Below, piece after piece: positions 30,787-36,438 of a DNA stretch of 36,438 nt; the first letter of the stretch is position 1; every line of letters starts with the position of its first letter. This DNA comes from Verrucomicrobiales bacterium (GTDB taxonomy: Bacteria > Verrucomicrobiota > Verrucomicrobiia > Verrucomicrobiales > DEV007), in contig JANQVJ010000056.1 of the NCBI GenBank assembly GCA_030730365.1, forward strand, positions 244,087-280,524. Direction: 5' to 3'. The position numbers and the translations under genes were made by a program. Below the pieces are notes generated by a model. The model saw nothing but the letters and a program-made list of their open reading frames with translations, did no database searches and was not told where the DNA came from.

Positions 30787-32934
30787 ATGATTCTTCGTTT
30801 GCTCCTCTCCACCCTTTTTTTCCTGCCGTTTCTTTCCCGGGCGGAAGTCGTGGAGACCGATCTCCTCATCGTCGGTGCAGACGAATCGGGTTGCGCGGCA
30901 GCGATGCAGGCGGCGAGACTGGGGGTGAAACGAATCGTCCTCATCAACGATCACGACTGGCTCGGCGGTCAATTCTCGACGCAGGGGATCGGACCCATCG
31001 ACGAATGGACCGTGGTCGAGGGCAAACGCGTCAATTTTCCGCGCAGCGGGGCCTTCCTCGAAATCATCGACCGCATCCGCGCCTACAACCGAGCCACCTA
31101 CGGCATCGCCACTCCGGGAAACAGCTGGTGTGGGACCGATACGATCGAGCCGCGCGCCGCCGCCGCGATCTTCGATGAATGGCTCGCTCCCTATGTCGCC
31201 TCGGGCGTGATCCGCATCGAACGCGGCTGGGAGGTCAACTCCGTCTCCACGGAGAACGATCGCGTCACCGGGGTAACCTTTTCTCCCTCTATCTTTTCGA
31301 GATCAAATCCTAACGAAACATTAAAAGTGAACGCATCCCTTACGCTCGACTCCTCCGATCTCGGCGATGTCATCCGCCTCAGCGGTGCCGCCTACATGGC
31401 CGGACCAGACTTGAGATCGCGCTTCGGAGAGCCCAGTGCGCCCGAGACACTCAACGAGCTCGGCCATCAGGAAATGAATCCGCTGAGCTGGTGTCCGCTC
31501 CTCCGCGAGACCGGACGGGACTCGACCATTCCCAAGCCACCGCGATACGACGAACGCTCTTTCGCCAACTGGGCAACGGCACCGCCATGGCGCGAGTGGG
31601 ACGGCAGCGGCGGCATCTACAACATGGCCGGCTGGTGCATCTACACCCATAGACGCATGGTTGATCGCTACCATTACGGCTTCGCCCCCGGGACCGAGGC
31701 GGTCATCCTCAACTGGCCCGCCCACGGTTATCAGCTCGGCACCCTGCCTCAGCATGTCGTCGATGCCCTCGAAGCCGACGAAGGAGGTGCCTCCGGAAAA
31801 AACCTCGTCGAGATGAGCCACGCCCAGCGACGCGTCATTTACGACGCAGCCAAACAACGCGCCCTCGAGTTTGTTTATTACCTCCAGACCGCCGCCCACG
31901 ATCGGGTCGGAGACTACCCGCAATCGTTCCGTTACATGGAACTCGCCGACGACTACGGCACCGCCGACCGCCTCCCGCCCAAGCCCTACCTGCGCGAAGG
32001 ACTCCGTCTCGAGGCGCTTCACATCCTCCGCGAGCAGGACGTCCGCACCGAATCCCACGAACCGCTCTGGGCAAAGACCATGGTCAGCGACGGTGTCTTC
32101 GGCTGGCAGTTTAATCTCGACTTTCATCCGACCCGGCGGGAGTTCGTCGACGACGACCCGACCAAACCCTGGATAGGCAAACACCACGGCACCCGTGACT
32201 GGTCGACCGACACCGACCGCGCCATGTTCCCGCTCCGCGGACTTGTCCCGGTGAAAATGGAAGGTTTGTTAGGCTGCTCAAAGAACATCGGTGTTACCAG
32301 CATGGTGCAGTCGGCCTTGCGCCTGCACGGGCAGATGATGCACGTAGGATCCGCCGCCGGAACCCTCGCCGCCCTTTCCCTGCGGGACAAGGTCGCCCCG
32401 CGCGAGATCGCGACCACGCCGGAGAGCGTCACGGAAGTGCAGCGCATTCTCGTGCGCGGAGCGGGCGGGCCCGGCACTCTCATCTGGCCGTGGCACGATG
32501 TCCATCCCGAGGACCTTTACTTCGAGGCCGCCAACCTCCTCACCATCGCGGGCATCTGGAAAGCCGATCCGGACAGCGTCTTTTTCCGACCCTTTCAACC
32601 CGTCACCCGCGCCGAGCTCGCCGGAGCCCTCGTCCGTCTCCGCGCCTCACAACCCGATCCTCCGGCCGCGCCTGGGAACGGCACGACTCTACTTTTCACC
32701 GATGTTCCGCAGAATCATCCCGAAGCGGAGAGCATCCGGACTCTGCTCGCCTGGGGAAAATTCGGCGAACAAAAGCGCACCTTTGACCCGGCGGGTCGTG
32801 TCGCGTGGAAAGACCTCAACCGCTGGCTCATCGCGATGGGCTGGCCCGGCTTCACCACTCTCACCGGAAAGACCGAGGGCAATCTCCTCACCCGCGCCGA
32901 GTGCGTGGCGTTTCTGGGGCGGATTCGGAAATAG
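30787..32934 (+). CDS. Exported FAD-dependent oxidoreductase with C-terminal SLH-like repeats
   Basis: A 715-residue protein. A signal peptide (about 1-19) is followed by the FAD-binding strand DLLIVGADESGCAAAMQAARLG at 25-46 and WLGGQFSTQG at 59-68, the pattern of the large FAD_oxidored family common in PVC bacteria. The central region has CIYTHRRMV, DYGTADRLPPKPYLREG and FPLRGLVPVKMEGLLGCSKN. From about residue 579 the sequence changes to units resembling S-layer homology repeats: DSVFFRPFQPVTRAELAGAL, FTDVPQNHPEAESIRTLLAWG and LLTRAECVAFLGRI. SLH domains usually anchor proteins to envelope polymers, so this enzyme may be surface-bound. Its substrate is unknown. Confidence 0.87.
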   Translation: MILRLLLSTLFFLPFLSRAEVVETDLLIVGADESGCAAAMQAARLGVKRIVLINDHDWLGGQFSTQGIGPIDEWTVVEGKRVNFPRSGAFLEIIDRIRAYNRATYGIATPGNSWCGTDTIEPRAAAAIFDEWLAPYVASGVIRIERGWEVNSVSTENDRVTGVTFSPSIFSRSNPNETLKVNASLTLDSSDLGDVIRLSGAAYMAGPDLRSRFGEPSAPETLNELGHQEMNPLSWCPLLRETGRDSTIPKPPRYDERSFANWATAPPWREWDGSGGIYNMAGWCIYTHRRMVDRYHYGFAPGTEAVILNWPAHGYQLGTLPQHVVDALEADEGGASGKNLVEMSHAQRRVIYDAAKQRALEFVYYLQTAAHDRVGDYPQSFRYMELADDYGTADRLPPKPYLREGLRLEALHILREQDVRTESHEPLWAKTMVSDGVFGWQFNLDFHPTRREFVDDDPTKPWIGKHHGTRDWSTDTDRAMFPLRGLVPVKMEGLLGCSKNIGVTSMVQSALRLHGQMMHVGSAAGTLAALSLRDKVAPREIATTPESVTEVQRILVRGAGGPGTLIWPWHDVHPEDLYFEAANLLTIAGIWKADPDSVFFRPFQPVTRAELAGALVRLRASQPDPPAAPGNGTTLLFTDVPQNHPEAESIRTLLAWGKFGEQKRTFDPAGRVAWKDLNRWLIAMGWPGFTTLTGKTEGNLLTRAECVAFLGRIRK

Positions 32935-32953
32935 TTGGACGCGGAGGGGTTTG

Positions 32954-32978
32954 AATTTGACGTTTTTACACTCAAATT
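32954..32978 (+). promoter_or_regulatory. Inverted repeat before the second VapB gene
   Basis: AATTTGA (32954-32960) and TCAAATT (32972-32978) form a 7-bp inverted repeat with an 11-base spacer, ending 5 bp before the antitoxin ATG at 32984. A TTGACG (32957-32962) lies within it. The gene has no Shine-Dalgarno, so a leaderless message with operator-promoter overlap is plausible. Confidence 0.45.
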
Positions 32979-32983
32979 TTTAA

Positions 32984-33283
32984 ATGCGTAGAACCCTCGA
33001 CATCCCTGATCCACTCTTCCGGGAAGTGAAGGCTCGTGCGGCACGCGAGGGGCTGAAGTTGAAAGAACTGCTCGCCCGATATGTCGAGGCGGGCTTGCGT
33101 GAAGGAAATGCCGCCCCTGATACCTCGCCAAAACGCCGCGCTCCTTTACCTGTTGCGATCCGGCGCAACCCGGCCACTCCACCCACTCCGGCTCTTACCA
33201 ATCAGGAGCTCAACGCCATCCTCGATGAAGAGGATTTGAAAAACTACCTTCGAGTATCGGGGCGGTCCGGGAACGAACCATGA
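32984..33283 (+). CDS. VapB-like antitoxin
   Basis: A 99-residue protein. MRRTLDIPDPLFREVKARAA followed by KLKELLARYVEAGL is the ribbon-helix-helix DNA-binding pattern. A Pro-rich linker and an acidic toxin-binding end (NAILDEEDLKNYL) follow. Its stop overlaps the next ATG by 4 bp (33280-33283). The toxin behind it is truncated to 55 codons, so this antitoxin may now act only as a repressor of its own promoter or by cross-binding another toxin. Confidence 0.82.
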   Translation: MRRTLDIPDPLFREVKARAAREGLKLKELLARYVEAGLREGNAAPDTSPKRRAPLPVAIRRNPATPPTPALTNQELNAILDEEDLKNYLRVSGRSGNEP

Positions 33284-33447
33284 CAGACCTGCCGGATATC
33301 AATGTCTGGCTCGCGCTGGCTGACGAGAATCACGTTCATCACAAACGGGCCCGGAGCTACTGGCAGAATGACGCCCCGCCAACTGTCGCATTCTGTCGAA
33401 TTTCAGACCGCGAGGTCGCCGAGATGATGCGCCAATGGAGCAAATGA
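33280..33447 (+). pseudogene. VapC-type PIN toxin, 3' two-thirds deleted
   Basis: The ATG at 33280 opens LPDINVWLALADENHVHHKRA, the N-terminal PIN strand with its first catalytic Asp, and continues to [10 protein letters not shown] at residues 33-42. Family members go on here with roughly 90 more residues holding the other three acidic positions. Instead 13 unrelated residues and a TGA follow at 33445. The acetyltransferase gene begins at that very point. A single deletion that fused the toxin to the upstream end of the neighbour is the simplest explanation. The product cannot be a functional nuclease. Confidence 0.78.
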
Positions 33448-33842
33448 GCGAACCCGTCTACCAGCTCGAACCCGACCTCACCGTCGCGGAGTTCATCGAC
33501 CTCCTCGAAAGATCGACTCTCGCGGAACGGCGTCCCGTCGATGACGAAGCACGCCTCGAGGTCATGCTGAAGAACGCGGACATCATCGTGACGGCACGCT
33601 GCGGCGATCTCCTCGTAGGAGTAGCGCGGGCGATCACGGATTTTGCGTTTTGTTGCTACCTTTCCGACCTCGCCGTGGATGAAACGTATCAACGTCAGGG
33701 CATCGGGAAGGAACTGCTGCGCCGCGTCTCAACGGAGGCCGGGGAAAAGACGAAAGTCATCCTGCTCGCGGCACCGAAAGCGGTTGAGTATTACCCTCAC
33801 ATCGGCATGATCCGTCACGAATCGTGCTGGATCTCCGAGTAG
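33435..33842 (+). CDS. GNAT-family N-acetyltransferase
   Basis: A 135-residue GNAT protein (132 if translation starts at the ATG at 33444). [24 protein letters not shown] holds the acetyl-CoA pyrophosphate loop (RQGIGK), and the C-terminal [16 protein letters not shown] is the usual Tyr-rich motif. The length and single-domain form fit small bacterial GNATs that modify amines or protein N-termini; the substrate is not predictable. The upstream region was apparently cut by the deletion that removed most of the toxin gene, so expression may now depend on the antitoxin promoter. Confidence 0.85.
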   Translation: MEQMSEPVYQLEPDLTVAEFIDLLERSTLAERRPVDDEARLEVMLKNADIIVTARCGDLLVGVARAITDFAFCCYLSDLAVDETYQRQGIGKELLRRVSTEAGEKTKVILLAAPKAVEYYPHIGMIRHESCWISE

Positions 33843-33921
33843 CCGGATCATCGGGCTGGTCGCATTCCGCACAGATTTTGTCGTAGCCACCGAGGATCGA
33901 ACCCGTCTATGGTGAGAGGAG

Positions 33922-35577
33922 ATGAGTCTCCATTCCCTTCGCTTTTTACCCCTCCTTTTCCTTCCCTCGACCGGATTCGCCGCCAACGATCACGCCGTGC
34001 TCGCCGCCCTTTTCGGGAAGGCGGAGCCATCGGGCGCGGTGATCACGATCCCGCCGGGCGACTATAACCTCGACGGCGCGGAGCCCCTGCCGCTTGCGTC
34101 CAACACCACCGTCTTAGCCCACGGAGCCCGTTTCCATTTTCCCGAATCGTTGCCCGCCGCGGCCAGAATCGTTCTCTTCTCCGGCACCGATCTCCATGAC
34201 TTTGCCTGGCATGGCGGAGAATTTATCGGTCAGGTCTTCGACCCTTCGCGGAAGGAGAATACCTGGGAACCCGCCGCCAACACCCGTGCCATCGAGATCA
34301 CCACAACCCGGACCGGCGGCACGCATGACATCCTTTTCCGCGACGTCAAAGCCGACGGCGTTGCCGGTGCCGTCATCGGCGTGCACGGCCTCGCGGCGAA
34401 GGGCAGCGAGAGCGACGTCGCCGCCTATGCCGCACGCGTCACGGTGGAGGGCTGCACCCTGCTGCGAAGCGGTAAATTCATGTGGGACTACGGCTACCTC
34501 TGGCAGATCATGACCTGGCCAGAGGAATACGAGCCCTGGGAAGTCGAGCGGGCGCGTCGCTACTTCCGCACCGATCTGATGAGGGAAAACCTCAACCTGG
34601 AGGACGGCGACGACCGCGTCCGCTTCGATAACACCGCGTCCCCCCTGCCCGTCAGCAAAAACACCGAACCGGGACAGGCCCTCTCCTTTCTCGGGGGAGG
34701 ACTGCCTCGGAATCTGGTTAGGGGAAAGCAATACTTCATCGTCGAATCCACCCCCGAATTCATCCGCATCGCCGGGGCACCCGGGGGCGACCCGATCCGC
34801 TTCGAAGGGGACGGCGGCAGTGACCTGTCCCTCGTGCACGATCTGTTCGCCTCGTTCTGGGTGCTCTATGCCCCGAAAGGCGGAGGGCCCGGCAAAGGCG
34901 CGGTCGATCTCACCTCGTGCTCCGACCTGCGCGTCACCGGGTGCAAACTCAGCGCCCTCGGTGACACCATGCACATTCAGCGCAGCCGCAACATCGTCTT
35001 CGCCGACAACCATATCGTCGGTTCGCGCATGGGAGCTTTTTTCCTCGCCGAGTTCTGCCAAAACGCCACCGTCACCGGCAACCTCATCGACGGCACGAAC
35101 GGGTCCCGCGTCATGAGTGTCGAGAAGTCCTGCGAAGACATCACCATCATCGGCAACACTTTCCGCAACGGCGGCCGCGGTTCGTGGATCAATCAGCCGA
35201 AGAACTTCATTCTCCAGGGCAACATTTTTACTAACAACACCACCAAAGCGGAGGCGGCCCTGCGTCGCGGACGCCGCAGCTACGAGACCGGGGAGCCCCG
35301 CCAGTTCCCCGAACTCTACTTCACCCTGCACGAAGAGGACGGCAGCTACGGCCCCGTCATCGTGAAGGACAACATTTTCCAACTCGGGGAATCGGCTCCC
35401 GCCGAGGCCGTCACCTTTGCTCCGAACGGTCGCAACCTCATCATGACCGGAAATATCTTTCGGGAAAAAGCAGTCACCATCGCCGTCGATCCCTCTTGCG
35501 AGAGCATCACCATCCACGACAATCCCGGAGCCGAGCTGAAGCGAACCCCCATCGACTTCAACCACGGCCGCCGCTGA
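33922..35577 (+). CDS. Exported right-handed beta-helix protein (possible polysaccharide lyase or hydrolase)
   Basis: A 551-residue protein with a signal peptide (about 1-20; a GAGAGGAG lies directly against the ATG, spacing zero). The N-terminal VITIPPGDYNL and TTVLAHGARFHF are typical of pectate-lyase-fold caps. Repeated 20-25-residue coils follow, with Asn ladders such as RNIVFADNHIVGS, NATVTGNLIDGT and EDITIIGNTFRN. An insert at about 185-300 contains an RYFRTDLMRENLNL segment and could form an extra active-site lobe. Related exported beta-helix proteins include lyases and glycosidases of sulfated or uronic-acid glycans. No catalytic set is firm enough to name a family. It is 38 bp upstream of the SDR gene. 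Confidence 0.82.
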   Translation: MSLHSLRFLPLLFLPSTGFAANDHAVLAALFGKAEPSGAVITIPPGDYNLDGAEPLPLASNTTVLAHGARFHFPESLPAAARIVLFSGTDLHDFAWHGGEFIGQVFDPSRKENTWEPAANTRAIEITTTRTGGTHDILFRDVKADGVAGAVIGVHGLAAKGSESDVAAYAARVTVEGCTLLRSGKFMWDYGYLWQIMTWPEEYEPWEVERARRYFRTDLMRENLNLEDGDDRVRFDNTASPLPVSKNTEPGQALSFLGGGLPRNLVRGKQYFIVESTPEFIRIAGAPGGDPIRFEGDGGSDLSLVHDLFASFWVLYAPKGGGPGKGAVDLTSCSDLRVTGCKLSALGDTMHIQRSRNIVFADNHIVGSRMGAFFLAEFCQNATVTGNLIDGTNGSRVMSVEKSCEDITIIGNTFRNGGRGSWINQPKNFILQGNIFTNNTTKAEAALRRGRRSYETGEPRQFPELYFTLHEEDGSYGPVIVKDNIFQLGESAPAEAVTFAPNGRNLIMTGNIFREKAVTIAVDPSCESITIHDNPGAELKRTPIDFNHGRR

Positions 35578-35590
35578 TTTTTCAACCTCA

Positions 35591-35611
35591 TGACCCCTGA
35601 CCCGTGACCCA
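35591..35611. repeat. Three tandem heptamers TGACCCN between two genes
   Basis: TGACCCC, TGACCCG and TGACCCA follow one another 13 bp after the beta-helix gene's TGA stop (35575-35577) and end 4 bp before the SDR ATG at 35616. A GTG at 35604 lies within the repeat and is an alternative SDR start. Confidence 0.65.
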
Positions 35612-35615
35612 ACCC

Positions 35616-36422
35616 ATGCGCCTAAAAAACAAAGTCATCCTCGTCACCGGCAGTTGCACCGGCATCGGTCAAGCCATTGCCGTGCAGTGTGTCAAAGAAG
35701 GCGCCCGCGTTGTCATTCACGGTCTCGAGCGTGACCTCGGCGAGGCCGTCGTCGCGGAACTCGGAGCGGAAAATGCCGTCCTCCATATCGAGGATCTCAT
35801 CAGCGAGGGCTGCCCCGAACGTCTCGTCGCCCTCGCCGTCGCGACCTTCGGCGGACTCGACGCGGTCGTGAATAATGCCGCCGTCGTCGCCTCGGGTAAT
35901 CTCCACACAACCGACGCCGCCTTTTTCCGGAAGATGCTCGAGGTCAACACGATCGCCCCCTTTCTCCTCATCAAAGCCGCCCTCCCCCACCTCGGCACGG
36001 CTCGGGGCAGCGTCCTCAACATCGGCAGCGTCAACGCCTGGAGCGGTGAACCGAATCTGATGCCCTACTCCGTCTCGAAGGGCGCGCTCATGACCCTGAC
36101 CCGCAACCTCGGCGACACCCTCATGCGGGAGAACGGCGTTCGCGTCAATCAGATCAATCCAGGCTGGGTCCTCACCGAGAATGAAGCCCGGCGCAAACGC
36201 GAGCAGGGCCTCAGCGAGGACTGGCCCTCACATTTACCCAAAGTCTACGCCCCTGCCGGTCGCATCCTCAAGCCCGAGGAAATCGCCATGGCCGCGATCT
36301 ACTGGCTCGCCGAAGAGAGCGGCCCCATCAGCGGCCAGGTCGTCGATCTCGAGCAGCATCCCTTTATCGGGAGGAATCCGCCGAAGGATGCGACGACGAT
36401 TCAGACAGGAGCTAGGAGCTAG
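35616..36422 (+). CDS. Short-chain dehydrogenase/reductase
   Basis: The ATG at 35616 is chosen (268 residues); a GTG at 35604 lies in a heptamer repeat. Cofactor motif VTGSCTGIG (G12, G16, G18), NNAA at 86-89, catalytic S138 (NIGSVNAWSG), and YSVSK with Y151 and K155 define a classical SDR. The PGWVLTENE loop and C-terminal GQVVDLEQHPF are as in 3-oxoacyl reductase-like and sugar-dehydrogenase SDRs. Its position behind an exported beta-helix protein suggests oxidation of a released sugar, but cofactor and substrate are open. The stop codon TAG (36420-36422) and the last residues GARS are encoded by a tandem heptamer. Confidence 0.88.
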   Translation: MRLKNKVILVTGSCTGIGQAIAVQCVKEGARVVIHGLERDLGEAVVAELGAENAVLHIEDLISEGCPERLVALAVATFGGLDAVVNNAAVVASGNLHTTDAAFFRKMLEVNTIAPFLLIKAALPHLGTARGSVLNIGSVNAWSGEPNLMPYSVSKGALMTLTRNLGDTLMRENGVRVNQINPGWVLTENEARRKREQGLSEDWPSHLPKVYAPAGRILKPEEIAMAAIYWLAEESGPISGQVVDLEQHPFIGRNPPKDATTIQTGARS

Positions 36423-36438
36423 GAGCTAGGAGCTAGGA
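36408..36438. repeat. Tandem heptamer GGAGCTA covering a stop codon and running off the edge
   Basis: Four exact units GGAGCTA (36408-36435) plus GGA at the window end. The SDR stop TAG (36420-36422) is inside units two and three. The array may continue beyond the window. Confidence 0.9.

Noticed and set aside
25471..33881. AGATTTTGTCG shared near 25474 and 33872
   Set aside because: An 11-base match between two places in 36 kb is expected by chance, and the flanks do not match.
33876..33905. tRNA-like 3' end on the minus strand (GGGTTCGATCC)
   Set aside because: The T-arm pairs poorly, and the bases that would form the anticodon and D arms are coding sequence of the beta-helix gene with no cloverleaf.
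34114..35565. 483-codon minus-strand frame opposite the beta-helix gene
   Set aside because: Composition (Gly/Asp/Val-rich, no motif) is that of an antisense shadow; the plus-strand gene has a signal peptide and beta-helix coils.

Overview
The window (high GC, strongly G/C-biased third codon positions) looks like a chromosomal segment of a Verrucomicrobiota-type bacterium, possibly another PVC-group phylum. The reasons are the massed secreted S1 sulfatases, a Tat-exported Gfo/Idh/MocA oxidoreductase, a PAS-AraC regulator, SbtA/SbtB-like genes, and a palindromic dispersed repeat whose translation contains the peptide HGQDARAT. No rRNA, tRNA, phage, IS element or CRISPR array was found.

Left part (1-21838, minus strand): fourteen consecutive, mutually divergent, exported type I sulfatases, the leftmost cut by the window edge. 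Several junctions are 4-bp ATGA stop-start overlaps, so this is probably one or two long transcripts: 21838 down to 12701 and 11965 down to 1. The array is split only by a plus-strand toxin-antitoxin remnant (intact AbrB-type antitoxin, broken Doc toxin; 12097-12679). No glycoside hydrolase, transporter or sulfatase-maturing enzyme lies among them. Seven of the sulfatases end in a Lys/Gly-rich tail and two more carry a KGKGKGK-type stretch in an internal loop, spelled with mixed synonymous codons. I consider this the most unusual feature of the window.

Middle part (21957-27287, mostly plus strand): a secreted alpha/beta-hydrolase esterase, a Tat-exported Gfo/Idh/MocA oxidoreductase, a two-TM hypothetical protein running tail-to-tail into a PAS-AraC regulator, a HUMPS-family decarboxylase or aldolase (3-hexulose-6-phosphate synthase-like), and a medium-chain dehydrogenase. 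These suggest deacylation and catabolism of sugars released from a sulfated, perhaps acylated, polysaccharide. The substrate cannot be named from sequence.

Right part (27297-36438): an intact VapBC pair with an operator-like repeat; a bicarbonate-transporter-like SbtA with its PII-like partner SbtB; a small secreted CxxC protein and a Cys-rich secreted protein; an exported FAD-dependent oxidoreductase with SLH-like repeats at its C-terminus; a second VapB antitoxin with a toxin cut to 55 residues; a GNAT acetyltransferase; an exported right-handed beta-helix protein (possible polysaccharide lyase or hydrolase); and an SDR dehydrogenase. Four gene junctions carry short 7- or 8-bp tandem repeats that contain or closely follow a stop codon, including one running off the right edge.
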